A DNA stretch of 64,000 nt from Stenocarpella maydis (taxonomy: Eukaryota > Ascomycota > Sordariomycetes > Diaporthales > Diaporthaceae). Position 1 is the stretch's first letter, and each line of letters begins with the position of its first letter. The stretch lies in NCBI GenBank assembly GCA_002270565.1, contig NQMI01000003.1:4691-68690 (forward strand). Direction: 5' to 3'. The notes under the pieces are model-generated. The model saw only the letters and a list, made by a program, of their open reading frames with translations. It ran no database searches and had not been told where the DNA came from. The translations under genes were made by a program, and so were the position numbers. Shown piece by piece: positions 22,875 to 35,633 of this stretch.

Positions 22875-24025
22875 GTGCTGTCTTTCAAGAAGCAGGTCGT
22901 GGTGCTGCCGGTCTCGGGATATTATAATCAACTAAGATCGGCGGGGCCTCTCTGGTCTGTCCGGGTCGGTCTCTCTTCGAATTCGGTCCCGGCGATAGCC
23001 GCGTTCGACTCTGGCGCTCTTCTGAGTTTCAAGGCTGACTGGCAGCGGTCGCAACAAGGGCACTTCCATTCGGAATCTTCGGGGTGGGAGCCCAAATGGT
23101 CCTTCTTTCGGTTTGTTGGTCGACTGGCGGAGCCGATGTTGAGGGCCTGGTTGACGACTCTTCGGGTGGGAAGACAGAGGGGGGGGGGGGGGGCGCGCGC
23201 TATACCAGCGGCGCGGTGCCTCCGCCGCTTGCATGTCCTTGGGTTTGCGATGCTACGACAGGCCATCCGCAGAGGCGCTCGCGCTCTCACCAAGGCAGGC
23301 CGCCAGCCAATGCGGCCGTGGGGAGCGATGCAGCTGCAGCTGCAGAGTGTGACTCGAGCGTCACAAATCGCAGATGGCGGGTGAGATTGGCGCAGGCGGC
23401 CCAATCAGAGAGGCGGACCCAGCTGTGTAGCCGCCGGGCGGGCTGGCGCTGTCGCAGTGGATTGGCTGGTGGTCAGCCAATCCCGGGCGCTTCGTCAGAG
23501 GTGGATGGCATGGTTCATCTGCTGTATGCTGAGGGGGCCACCCTTTTGGGTGGGCCAAGCAGCCATTCTGCCAGCTGGAGAGGATTGGGGGCGGAAGAGT
23601 CGGGACGCTGGACGCGAGAGCTGACGGGGGGACAATCCCCGTGCAGACGGGCCTGCAAGCACTTGAAGGCCCAGGGGGCGTCGCTGCGACGCAGGCAAGG
23701 CTGTTGTCGCACATGTGTGAGCACGCAGCTGCAGCACGGGTTCGCTGCAATCATTATTGGCAACACTAGTCCAACCCTGGGCTGGTATTGACATGACATC
23801 CAGCCGGTGGTTTCTACCCGGGCGTATCTACTATCTACACCGAGTACTTACCTAGCTTTGCCATTTCACACCCGGGCCACTCTGGAGTCGTCAGCCACGT
23901 TCAAGGCTGCCCGCAGCCAGCCTCCCTGCCCAGTGCCACTCGGATCGCTCAGCAGCCCCGGTAGGTGAACAACGGAGACAGGCTGACGGGCCAGAAGGTC
24001 TGCACCGACATGGAGTGGCAGCTGA

Positions 24026-24078
24026 GTGGTCGGTCGAGTCGTCGGTGGTCGGTCGAGTCGTCGGTGGTCGGTCGAGTA
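24026..24078. repeat. 19-bp tandem repeat, nearly three copies
   Basis: GTGGTCGGTCGAGTCGTCG is repeated head to tail at 24026 and 24045, with a partial copy from 24064 that ends GTCGAGTAG. Confidence 0.85.
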
Positions 24079-25172
24079 GACAAGCATTGTCCCTTTGTGT
24101 GTACGGCACCCAAGGCGTCATGGTATGTATGCTGCTCTGCCAGCAAGATGCACCGCTCTCCGCCAGGGAAGAGAACAAAGCATGCGCCCAGGCCGTCATC
24201 AGTCTTGCGTAGCGGTGGCCTAACGAGACACAGTCAGGCGGCATGGGGATGGGATTTGTGAGCAGCTATCGGATTCTGCACAATCCTTATGAGACAACCG
24301 TGGGCAGGGCTGCCCTGGGATGCCAGCGGCAGGAATGCAGGCGGCCCGTCGACGGCCGCGTGTCAGGTGAAAAGGACAGGAGGTGTTGGCCAGCCTCGTC
24401 TTTTGCCACAGGCCGACTGTGGGTGCTTGGACAGGCGGCGACAAGACGGTCTGAGTGCATGTGGATACATGGTATAGTGTACTATGGCAGTTCATAATCC
24501 ATAGGCGTCCATGTGTCTGTGTGTGTAGTGTACGGAGTGTCCGGGAGCTCGAGTGCCCGGTGCAGACTTTTGGGTGCTGCATGTGGCTCAAGTATACTAT
24601 TGCTACGTAGTATACTGAGCCTTCTAAGAAAGGCCTTGACAAGGGAATGGAATCGACTGGTCCAGACACAGGGATCGGCACCTGGGTTGGCACCTGGGTT
24701 GTCACCTTGCGGCCGGTGGCGGTGGGCCCGTTGATTACCTAAACTACACCTTAGTGTAGTTAGTGTGGACTACATGTATTAGCAGCTTATCTGATCGGTA
24801 TGTATGTATGTATTGTATGTACCTGCCATGTACTTGAAGTAGTGGACTGAGAATGTACAGTCTGTATGGCCTACCTAGGTACGATCAAGATTAGATCGTG
24901 TCGAGAGGTCTATGCGTGACCCCCAAGGGGCCGTTGCAGTTGGACAGCATGAGGACGACTCTTTATGATACACAGACACCGCCTAGTATCACAAGTCTCC
25001 CGGTTCCCGACCCAACTTCATGGGAACCGAAGATCGGACAAACGGGCGGGAACTGAGCACTGGACACAGATTACGACGCTGCAAGTAAGACCTCTGGTAC
25101 CCGCCAGGTACGCGACGGGTAATAGGCAGGTGTTTGCAGATCCACCCTTTTGCCATTCTCTCTGTCTCAATA

Positions 25173-25191
25173 AACACACACACACACACAC
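25173..25191. repeat. (CA)n microsatellite
   Basis: About nine CA units in non-coding sequence. Confidence 0.85.
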
Positions 25192-25447
25192 CCTCTCTTT
25201 CTCTTGTCCGTTGCTCATGCGCACCTCTCTCGGCTGGGCAATGCTACCGAGCCTCTCCATCTACAATGCCCTGGGATCCTGAAGTTACCCTGGCAGAGAT
25301 CTACGCTTTATTTACCGCATATGGAATTGTATCCATTAACTTGATTGTATGGCGTTAACTATGGGCGTGGGTTACCCATATACAATGGTACATGCAGAGT
25401 ACAAATTCTCATGAATCCTCATCATCCTCATCATTTATCGTGAAACT

Positions 25448-26917
25448 TTACCATGGTGTTGGGTACCTATCTCTTCGCAAGCACTCGCGATAACGCTCTG
25501 GCACACTCATATAGACCTTCCGAAGGAAGTTCTCGTTGATTGACCACCAGGCTTCTTGTATGGCTGCCCGAAGCTTATTGCTAGTAAGGTCCTCAATGTT
25601 GTAGTTGAAGTCTAGCTATCTCTTCATTTCCACCCAGACATTCTCGATGGGATTCAGATCAGGACTATATGGCGGCCAGTTGGCAACCTTAATCCGTAAT
25701 GCACTAAGGGCATCTCGAGTACATCGTGATTAATGGGAAGGAGCATTATTATGTATAAAGTAGGTATCTGGGTTGACTTCTATTACTGTATGAATTAAGG
25801 GTGTGATTTCCTGGATGTAGTGTAGTGAGTTTATTTGCGTGCCCTGAGGCTACACATAGCAGGGCCCCTTTTGGTTGCCCATGAAGATGCCTTAAAACAT
25901 CCAGCCATCATGCTTTTGCTTCCTGGCAATATTATATGTGTTAAGGTCCTTGCAGACCTTTATGGTTAGCCACTGAGGACCATAAGGGAGGTTTCTGATG
26001 ATTGATTCGTTGTTGAATGCAATCGGCAAGTTGGTGTGTAAGTGAGGGTCCCATTAACTCTTATCGGGCTAATTAGCTAATACCCATCTGCAATACACCT
26101 TCTGATGATTACGGGTCTGTTTGGTATACTTTAACTTTGTTCTCCTCTAATGATGTATATATCCCATTAAGTGTAGAGCTATATGGACCATTTTACGGCT
26201 ATAGTATTGAATCTTAGGGATAATGAAGTGGAGGTCTGATTATGGAATCTTTTGGTAACTCTTGTTGGCTTGGAGGAAGTGGTCTAGGGCAAGCTTTTGC
26301 TCCTCTGAGAGACCGCGATAGGTGTGATGCTTATTCTTCTGAGGCGTTAGGTGCTCAGCGTTAATAGCGCGCCTGACCTGGGCAGATGAATAAGGAAATT
26401 TAATATGATCTGCGATATCTTGCCATGAGAGCTCTGGGAAAGCCTTATGGATTCCTTTGATTTGGATAGTTTGGTTATGTGTTAGGTTATGATTTCTTGC
26501 TTTCTGGGTCTTCTGAAGGCTTCGTAGGGGTGGTTTGAAGAGAAGTCTGGCAGTAGGTGTATTTGGGATTACATTTTCAGTCCCGGCGCCATACATGAAT
26601 TGTTCATATCGGTGGTACCGATACATAGCGCTATGCTCTGAATATGCAATAGATCTGGGCGTATGTGGTACCGTTTGAACGTTCAGATCGAGCTGACTAA
26701 GAGGATGTCTTGTTTGCCTAGTTGAGGCCATCGTAAGGTTGTGCAATTGAGGAGTGTTATTGAGTGCAAATGAAGGGGGCACGCGGGTGCAAGCGCTATG
26801 GCGGGTGTTAGCGACTCTCGTGGGGTTGCAGATAAGTACTCCTCCCGACTGTTGATGTAAGCGAGTGGCGAAGTACTCCTTGAAATCCTTAAGGTGAGAG
26901 AATACACTGTACGTCAT
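25448..26917 (-). pseudogene. Tc1/mariner-type transposase relic
   Basis: The 5' part is an open frame of 225 codons (26917-26240) with an N-terminal helix-turn-helix region (LSWQDIADHIKFPYSSAQVRRAI). It then runs into stops, but the catalytic domain continues to 25448. Around 25760 it reads TYFIHNNAPSH, and near 25675 WPPYSPDLNPIENVW, the hallmark of Tc1/mariner enzymes; the end reads SVPERYRECL. Related enzymes have an Asp-Asn pair before APSH; here the Asp codon is AAT, a G-to-A change that removes a catalytic residue. Several stops also fit RIP. Possible ends are TACCCAT (25373) and its inverse ATGGGTA (26922), but clear terminal repeats are not visible. Confidence 0.85.
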
Positions 26918-28643
26918 TTAAATGGGTACTTGGCCAATAAAGTCCTCAAGGACCAGGATAACTTCGGGATCCCAGGGCATTGTACTAACAAGAAGCCAGC
27001 CGGCAGTGTGGCTTTGAAGGGCCTGGCTTGGTGCCGGGTCTGAGGACCATCACTCTGTCACGATTGCCTCCCACCACCCCGTCTTCGTCAGCCCGCTGCC
27101 CGCCCATCCTCAGATCATGCGCACCTCGACCTGAGCCTGGCCCCGAATACATACATACATACATACATACATACATACATACATACAGCACACAGCACAC
27201 AGTACATACATGGCCCGCCACACGCCTGCCAGCCTGCCAACCAGCCGCCCTGGGCTCCAAGACATGCCTTCATTCTTCTTTGCTTGGCCGCACACGCTAC
27301 GGTCATGTTGCTCCGGGCCATGCGATCCCAACTGTCTTGCGCACGCGAATGATGATAACATCTCGTTATTAGAGAATCGTCCAGTCCAGCCAGCCGGTCC
27401 GGTCAAGTCTGCTCCACCCTGCTCATCCACGCACCACACTGTGTACGGCCACCACCACCACACTACCAAGCACAGCTCAAGCAACCGTCCGGCGATCTAG
27501 ACTGCGGGAGACCATCCCACCCCCCTGCTGGATCGTTTTCATGCCATACCGTCTACCCAACTTTGTCTCATCCAGGCCTGGCCCAGGCAGTCCAGCCTTC
27601 GGCTCATTCATCAATGCGTGCCTGCCTCTCGCCAGCTCTTTCTCTTCCACGAGTAGCCATCAGTCCGTGTAGTCTGCCCCAGATCGTTCCTGTGCTCTCG
27701 ACCAAGCACCTCCTGGTGGGCAGTCTCGTCCTCGTCTCGTGCCGTGGCATCGCCCTTCGTCTGCTCCGCGACCTAGCCCCAATCTGGTCCTCTCACTCCG
27801 TCTCCACGGCTCTCTCTGCTCCCGAGCTCCTTGCCTTGCTCGCGCCCTCTCTAGCCACGCGGCACTCGCAGGCCAGGTTATCCCCAACTCCCACCACCAG
27901 CCCAGGCCATCCTCGCGCCGTGGTTCGCAAGATATCTACTGCACATCCAGTTGCCCCGAACCCCCTGAAGGTAGGTCGTCTCTCTAGTTTAGTCTGACGA
28001 TTCCCAGTCTCCTCGTTCGAGACATCGCCATCGGACCTGATCGCACGCACAGATGGTCTTCCGCCAGCATGGGCGGACGGATGGATGGGTGGGCGACCAG
28101 GACCACGGGGACTACACGGGCCCAAACGCCTTCTCTTCCCACCGGCGTGTCGCTACCGGCTCTGGCTAACCCGGATTAGGTGACGCTCCCTTGTCGCTCC
28201 CCCCCCGTCACTCGAGGTGCATCTTCTTTCAACCAGGACGACTCGTCCTTGCCGAATATCTCGTCGTCTCGCCCTCGCCCTCGCGCTGGCCCTGGCTCCT
28301 CCTGGGGGATGGCCTGGATATCACCTATCCCAAGTCCTGTATGAGACCTGCACTAGACAAACACCCTTCTCCCTTGTACCCCCTGGCTATTGCTCGCAGG
28401 CTCTTGGCAGCATCTCGATCTTCCCCAGCATCTTTTCTCCTTCTCCACTGGCTGACCCACGCCTTGTCCGACATCCCCCTCCCCTGCTTGCTTTTTTCAG
28501 CTGCATTGCGGGTGCCGCTCTTCCAATGCCATATTTATGCTACACTAGTTGTTTTTCTTCTACCCTGGCCATTTCATCCGCTGTACGAAGACGGGGCCCG
28601 TGACTGACAAACGTCGGTTCGACAGCCTCTGGTTTCTTCGTTC
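26918..28643. other. Upstream region of the histidine kinase gene
   Basis: 1.7 kb with no supported gene. The part from about 27500 to 28640 is C/T-rich, as in long fungal promoters and 5' leaders. Open frames there (27563-27997, 28191-28607) are low-complexity Ser/Pro/Leu translations of pyrimidine-rich DNA. Short upstream ORFs in a leader could regulate translation of the kinase, but the transcript start is unknown. Confidence 0.55.
27147..27187. repeat. (TACA)n microsatellite
   Basis: About ten perfect tetranucleotide units in non-coding DNA. Confidence 0.9.
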
Positions 28644-31600
28644 ATGACTCTGGAACCAAAAGCCTCGCTGCACGAGTCTGCTTTGGCTATCGACAACCAG
28701 GCCGATCGACCTTCTGTTCCGCCTGCCTCTGCCTCTGCACCCCAAAACCACCCCCTGGGCTCCTTCCTGTCGATCCCCGGCCTATCCTCGATAACCCCCG
28801 GGCCTCTGTCTGCAATTCTGGCCACGCCTCCAACCCCATATCCACAACCACCGGGCCCAAGTAGAAGCTGTCACCAACCTTCGGACGAGGCTATCAGGCT
28901 TGCTGCCCAACTGGTCGCGGGACGTGGTTTCGACATTAGCCGATATGGTCTGACAGCTGCTGCCGCCGTTCGTGATCATTCGGGTGTTGACGCTGTTCCA
29001 TCCTCTGCCAGCGGCTTCCCGTCAGCATCTTTTTCCTTGGCCGCTCCCCCTTTCTGTAAACCGGCGCAGACTTGGAGACCGCCCGACAACCAAGGCCTCG
29101 TGCGCCCCAGTCTGAAGCCGGGCCAGGCAAAGCGGCCAGCTGAGCAGGGCGACGTGGACGACGCTCTTGTTGCCCCGCCACCCAAGAGGCCACGCCGGCT
29201 CCCACCGGGCAGTCTTCACATCCCGAAGCTTGTCCCCCCTCTCATTCCTGAGGTCTCGCCCCTGCCCGGTGTTGTCTCGCCATTGTTCTTCTCTAAATCG
29301 TCCAAGAAGCACATGACGGGCCGACCACCAAGCTTCTCCGCTTCGGAGTCCTCCGATGCCATGATACAACCTCTGCGCGATGATCAGGGCACTGTCAGGA
29401 CCGTAAGGCTCCCCCGTGGGCAAGTCAGCTCTTCAAGCCCCGCTAGAGGCCAGGACCTGTGCACTCCTGGCAGCGGTTGGTCCGCAGAGAGTCAGTCGTC
29501 TTCCAGAGGCCCGGACAGCCGCTTGTTGTCACCAGAAATACATGACCTTCAGGCCGTAGGCGTGATTGAGCTCTTGGATCATGATGAGCGGCCAACTTTT
29601 GTCATCGACCTGATGGACTCCTCCAACTTTGTCCCTGGTCCGCTGAAGATCGTGTGGCGGAATGCGTCGCTGAGAGCGGCCACCGGGTTGAATGAGCTAA
29701 TCTCCAAGGGCCCAGACGACAGCGTCGGTTTCTCCCGGTTCAGGTCGTGGGTTGTCAGCTTTGTGAAGGAAAAGAGACCTGTGGATGTGGGCTTGCCGCC
29801 TCTGTCGTATGGGGGCATAAGTTGGACATGCTTGACCGTGAGAAACCGCTTCCGTTTCGTCAGCGGCAACAGTGCCGCGGCGTCAATTACACCCACCTCG
29901 CCGGCTCCTCCTGCACGCACATCGTCTGTTCTCGAGCAGCGGTCTAAAGGACAGAGCCCTGGCCGGGAAAGAGCTCTTAGCGATGTCGATTATTTTGGTA
30001 ATGCTGAGCCGGATCAGGCATTGGCTGCGTCACGCCGGGCACACTCAGAACCTAGGGACTTGAGGGATATGGGGCTGGACACGCCGATGGTTACCATAGA
30101 CGATGTCCGCGACTTGGACAATCCTCGGGAGGTCGCGTCGTTCGACTGGACCAGGATCGTCGACACTAGCACTATGCCGACGCATCTAAAGTTCGCAAGG
30201 TCGAGGAAATGGGAGAGGACTCCTCTCGGGCCTATTGAAGGATGGCCAGCAGATTTGCGAATCATGTCAAATATGATTATGGGGAGCCCACACCCTGCTG
30301 CCATGTATTGGGGACCGGAATTCACCGCAATTTACAACGAGGCGTACCTAGATTTGGCAGGGAGCAAGCACCCGAAACTTATGGGGCAGAGATACACCGA
30401 GGCTTGGGCGGAGATTTGGGATGAGGTCAAGCCGGTATTCGATGCAGCATGGAATCATGGCCAGGTAAGCAAGCATCAGTCCACGGTTTCCCTAGGCACA
30501 TGGCCTATATTTTATGCGCCAGTCTCGATGCCTCCAAAGTCACTCAGCCCTGGAGATTCGAGGCTCCATGGCTGGGGGTAACCCCCGGGCCAACAGGAAA
30601 TTTTACGCTCAGTTTAGGTACGCTCTGGCTAATATCCTCTCCCGCAGGCGACAATGAAACATGATGACCGGCTCTTTCTAAACCGAAATGGCTTCCTAGA
30701 GGAAACCTTCTTCAACTGGTCTATTGTCCCGCTGTTGGGTGGCGATGGATCTGTGGTTGCGCTCTACAATCCTGCGTTTGAGAACACTCGCCGCAAGGTC
30801 AACGAGAGAAGGATGCTGACTCTTCGCGAGATTGGCGAAAAGACATCACATGCTCGCAACGTGAGACAGTTTTGGCGTCAGGTTCATGAGAGTATGAAAT
30901 ACAATGAGTGGGACATCCCCTTTGCCTTGATCTACTCCGTCGCCGAAGACTCGGAAAGCGAGGTTTCGTCGATGCACTCCGGCAGCGTGGTCAACCCTCC
31001 ACAGATATACCTCGAGGGCTCAATAGGATTACCTGAAGATCACCCGGCTGCGGCACTATCCATCGATCTGAAGACCAGCGACGAGGGTTTTGCGCCATAC
31101 ATGAGGAGGTCTATGGCGCAGCCAACGGTCCCTATCGTCCTTTCCAAGGATGATGGAACGTTACCCCAGACGCTTCTCGAGGGTATCAAGTGGCGGGGAT
31201 TCGGTGATCCTTCCAGGAACATTGTGGTGTTTCCTGTGCATCCCACCACCGGCGAAAGCGTTGTTGGCTTCGTCGTGCTGGGCGTCAATCCCCGCAGACC
31301 ATATAACGATGACTATCGGCTGTTCATCAATCTGCTGAGCCGACAGCTGGCGACTTCGATGGCATCTGTCGTTTTGTTCGAGGAGGAAATCAAGCGTGGT
31401 CAGCAGGCCGCACGGCTCGCTGCGCTGGACCGCCAGCAGCTTTCAATCCAGTTGCGCCTGCGGACACAGGAGGCTGTCGAGAGCGAGTACAAATTCACTC
31501 GGATGGCGGAGTTTGCCCCTGTTGGTATCTTCATTGCCAATGCAGAGGGAGACATCAACTTCTGCAATGATTCATGGTGGGAGATCTCGAGGCATCCCCG

Positions 31601-33430
31601 GACAGTCAATTCGATCAACACCTGGATGGAGAGCGTACTGGCTTCTGACAGGGCAGCCGTCGAGGCTGCCTGGCGGAGGCTGATCGACGAGAAGGTCTCG
31701 ATTGTGCACGAGTTCCGCTTCAAGGCGCGTCGCGAGTTCAACGGCCACACCATCGAGACATGGGCCCTGATGAGTGCTTATCCCGAGAAGGACAGTGACG
31801 AGGCGGTAAAGGCCATTTTTGGCGTCATCACCGACATCTCGCAACAGAAGTGGGCGGAGGCATTACAGAACCAGCGCCGAGAGGAGGCGGTTGAGCTGAA
31901 GCGGCAGCAGGAGAATTTTATTGACATGACGAGCCACGAGATGCGAAACCCGCTGAGCGCTCTCTGCCAATGCGCGGACGAGATTATCGGCAGCATATCA
32001 GCGTACCGCAGGAGCGAGCCCGAGATCGCCGGACGCCTGAGCAAGATGCTTGACACGTGTCTCGAAGCCGCCAACACCATATCGCTCTGCTCGAATCACC
32101 AGAAAAGGATCGTGGACGATGTCTTGACTCTGTCAAGGCTCGATTCCAAGATGGTAGAGGTGACGCCCACTGTCGTCAGCCCGGTCGAAGTCATACAGAC
32201 TAGTCTAAAGATGTTCGATACCGAGTTGGCATCGAACAACATCAAGGCCGAATTCCGCATAGACCAGTCGTACCACGACATTGGTATCAAGCTGGCAAGG
32301 CTTGATCCGGCCCGCCTACAACAGGTCATCATCAATCTCCTCACCAATGCCATCAAGTTCATACAAAAGCAAGAGGAGCGGTCCATTATCATCACTCTCG
32401 GAGCTTCCAAGGAGGCATGCCGGGCGCAGATCTGTGGGATTGACTTCCCTCAAGAAGGGTCCGAGACCGAGCAAGACATCACAGACGAGCCAGATTGGGG
32501 CACGGGTGAGAAGTTTAATCTGCACGTCTGCGTGGCAGATACTGGGCCTGGCCTGACTGACGAGGAGCGGTCGATGCTCTTCCAACGATTCCGGCAGGCG
32601 TCGCCTCGGACACACGTCGAGTATGGGGGATCCGGGCTCGGGCTATTCATCTCGAGGATGCTCACAGAGCTCCAAGGCGGGCAGATTGGCGTCATCAGCG
32701 AGAAGGGCGTCGGTAGCACCTTCGCATTCTACATCAGGAGCCGCAAATGTGTTGAGCCACAGCCTCCCAGCCCATCCCCCCATAAGAAAGAGGCGGCCGA
32801 ACTTCTCACTTTACCACACCCCATCGACCCCGCGACTATAGACGTTCTGGTTGTTGAGGACAATCAGGTGAATCAAAAGGTGCTGGGCCGCCTGTTAAAA
32901 AACTCTGGCTTCAGGGCACACCTGGCGAATCATGGCGGCGAGGCCATCCAGAAGCTTCAGCGCTCAAAGCACTGGAACCACGAGGCAGGGATTATTCAAG
33001 GCTACGACCCTCAGGACCTTGACGAGGACGAGGAAGTAATCAACGTCTCGATCATCCTTATGGACTTGGAAATGCCCGTCATGGACGGGACGACATGCGC
33101 GCGCACGATCCGGGCGCTGGAAAAGCACGGCGTCATCACGACTCGCCTCCCGATCATAGCGGTCACGGCATACGTGAGGCCGGAGCAGATTGGGGAGGCA
33201 AGGGCCTCTGGGATGGTATGTATAAGCCATCTGACCTTAGGGTGATGCGTTCTTTGTTCCGGCAAGCTGACCTTCGGTGTCCCCCCCCCTCCCTGCAGGA
33301 CGATGTCGTCTCGAAGCCGTTCCGCGCCCGCGAACTGACGCCCAAGATCATGGAGCTCCTGATAAATACGCCGACCGAGCTCGTGCCGTACTCGCCCGTG
33401 TCTATGGCATCCACGGAAACAGCGGCCTGA
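28644..33430 (+). CDS. Hybrid sensor histidine kinase/response regulator, 1506 aa
   Basis: Spliced model: 28644-30464, 30648-33215, 33299-33430. Introns are GTAAGC..GCAG (183 bp, branch site GGCTAAT) and GTATGT..GCAG (83 bp), both phase 0. Residues 1 to about 490 are Pro/Ser-rich and disordered. A PAS-like region follows (TPLGPIEGWPADLR through FFNWSIVPLL, about 525-650), then a GAF-like stretch and a second PAS (EFAPVGIFIANAEGDINF, about 895-960). The kinase core has phospho-acceptor His1037 in DMTSHEMRNPL, N-box LLTNAIKF, G1 VADTGPGL, F-box FQRFRQ and G2 GSGLGLF. The C-terminal receiver has VVEDNQVNQ, phospho-acceptor Asp1413 in ILMDLEMPVMDG and the conserved Lys in VVSKPF. It would autophosphorylate on His, pass phosphate to its own Asp, and then to an HPt protein upstream of a MAP-kinase or Skn7 branch. 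There is no transmembrane segment, so it is a cytosolic sensor. The signal and fungal class are not assigned. Confidence 0.94.
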
Positions 33431-35633
33431 ATGACGCCCTCCCGGCGTGCTCATGCGGAGGGTATACTCTCTAGTCACCTTGGTCGCATGCCGACTGACG
33501 GGTCAGGGTGACCGGGGTAGATATGTACCATTTGCCACCGCAGGTATCTATATAGAAACCTAGTCGGTGAAGATGAGGCAGACCCCACACGAAAAAAAAA
33601 CCAAAAAGAGACAGTTTCAGACGTCAGACCATATCCGACAACCCCCATCGCCCGGCGTTGGTGGACTACAACATCGCATGTTACATCTCGGCATTTTGTC
33701 AGAACGGAAGCTGACTATGCGGTTTTAAAAATAGACGAAGCGTCCACGGAGGTGGTTGAAAGTTTTGCATTGCTGGGTATGGGTTTTTTTTTTTCTTACT
33801 TTGTTTTCCTTACGAACCCACAGGAACTGGTGTTCCCTTTTCTCTTCCTGATAGAAAGGGGCCGCTGCCTTCGTGGGATGGGAACCGAGAGATGGGCTGG
33901 TGTGGTGGCGAAGTTACAAAGTGTTTCTTTTTTCCTTTTTTCTTCTTTTTTCTTTATTTTTCTTTTTCCTTCTCTCCCTCTCTATTTTTTCTTTTCATTT
34001 TTCATTTTTGGTGGAAACATGGCTACTAGGGTCAACAAATGTGTTGGTATTTGGCTGGTATTCTCTCGCCTTCTTCCCGTCTGCATGTTTGTGGGTTTTT
34101 ATATATATATATATATTTCCCTTTCCTCTTTTATGGGCCACGGATAATTTACACATGACGATACCCAGAGACGTTTACGACGAAGATGCGGAATATCTTT
34201 TGTTATTTAGCTACACATTTTATATACCGCGCAAGCGGTGGGGAACCAACCTGACCCATGGGCTTGGATGGCACATGTGCATATTGGTGAACAGTCTGGG
34301 TATGTAACGTGAGACTAGATATTGTGTTTGTACGTACACACGCCATTTCCTGTGGGCCAGCGTCCCTCCATGTTTTGATCCCAGGCAGGGATGGGTGGTT
34401 GCTCATATTTCCGGCCTGCCGTGTGACTTTCTCAGGTGCTTGTGGAACTCGGTTGAGGAGGATCCTGGTTCGTAATATGTCGCTCAGCCGAGCGTTCTCC
34501 TGTTATTCTTGCCCCCAGGACCTTGTACGACGAAGGAGGCCCGGGGTGGGAGAGGGGAGGTTGACAATGTTTCCACTGCACGACATTCAGTCAGTCTCTG
34601 TCACATACTCTGTCCGGTCCTCCCATCCTTTCTTCGCTTCCGCCCCCTCCTCAACCTACCCCATCCCTTTACAAGATCAAGCAGCAGTTTTGTGTGGGAG
34701 GGCCGGCTAGGGATGGGCCCTCGTCGCCCTCTTGTCTTTTTCTTCTTTTTCTCCTTACTTGGGCGGCTATTCTGGGACAAGTACGCGTCGCCCCAGGTGG
34801 CCTGGCCGCCTCGGACTCTCCCAGCAGGATTCCAATCCAGGGTCCTGTGGGCGGGCGTGGGCGCGGCCCGGCCCCCCTTTTCGAGGCCATACTTGGCACC
34901 GCCTGTCCGCGCACCGCCTGCCCGCGTGTCCGCCGCCCCGTGCACCATCGAGAGCAGGGAGCCATGGTGTTTTTGTCCTCCCAAGGCTCTGTCAGCAGGA
35001 TGTTGGGCTCTTGGCGGGGCACCTTGGGATTCCCCAGTCAGCTGCCCCGGGCTGGGGAGGAGTTGGGCGTCCTTTAAAGCTGGGGTGGGTGTCGGTGCAT
35101 GTAGAGAACAAGGGTATTACACACACAGGGGTGGCGCAGATGTGATACACCAACCAGCCCTATGGGGCAGATGTGCTGTTTCTGGGGCCAGCCCTAGTCC
35201 CAAGTTCCTCGAATGCAACTCGAGGCCGGCTACTCCCAGGCGAGGCAACCGCTGTTGCATCCGGAAGGCTGACTGACATGCTGCATGACATGCCGCACCC
35301 CACGTGTCACGAGCGTTCACAGCTGCAGGCGTGTAGAACATGGCGAACCACTCAGAGCAGTTGTTCGTCTCATTGTGAATAAGAATACATGCAACCGCTG
35401 CCATCGGATATCGCTGCCACCCACACCCACTGCCAGGACCGCACCAGTGTTGAACATAAACCTCATCATCCGTGTCCAGGGTATCGCGCCGTCCTGGCAA
35501 GACATAAAAAGGCGCCCGGGGCCACGTGGCGCCTTTGGGGATGGAGCAGAGCTAGGATTAAAAACAGAGCATGCGAAAACAGATATGGAGCCCCAATCCT
35601 GCCTACAAGCAACCGAGGTCCGCAGTCGATACG
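33431..35633. other. Intergenic, 2.2 kb, no gene
   Basis: Space between the convergent kinase and surface-protein genes. It holds T-rich tracts (33780-34010), a (TA)n run near 34100-34115 and GC-rich sequence at 34690-35080 with overlapping frames on both strands that contain no domain. A long 3' UTR for the kinase may occupy the left part. Confidence 0.55.

Larger units (their letters stand above)
22875..25447. other. Long non-coding stretch, 2.6 kb
   Basis: GC-rich at 22930-23790 with overlapping open frames on both strands (for example 23084-23791 plus and 22928-23404 minus); none has a domain, a signal peptide or a preferred frame. Further right are short repeats, a (CA)n run at 25173-25191 and the palindrome TACCTAGGTA at 24872-24881. 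It could hold an unrecognised small gene or a long non-coding RNA, but nothing supports one. Confidence 0.55.

Noticed and set aside
23084..23791. 235-codon open frame on the plus strand
   Set aside because: It overlaps equally long frames on the other strand, has low-complexity Gly/Arg/Ser content and lacks any domain or plausible introns.
15768..25447. Possible metabolic gene cluster (GH79, dehydrogenase, membrane protein)
   Set aside because: There is no synthase, tailoring enzyme or regulator nearby, the gaps are long, and the functions do not connect.
34509..35276. 255-codon plus-strand frame
   Set aside because: Overlapping frames in several phases on both strands, no domain and Pro/Ser/Arg-rich composition; probably UTR or intergenic.
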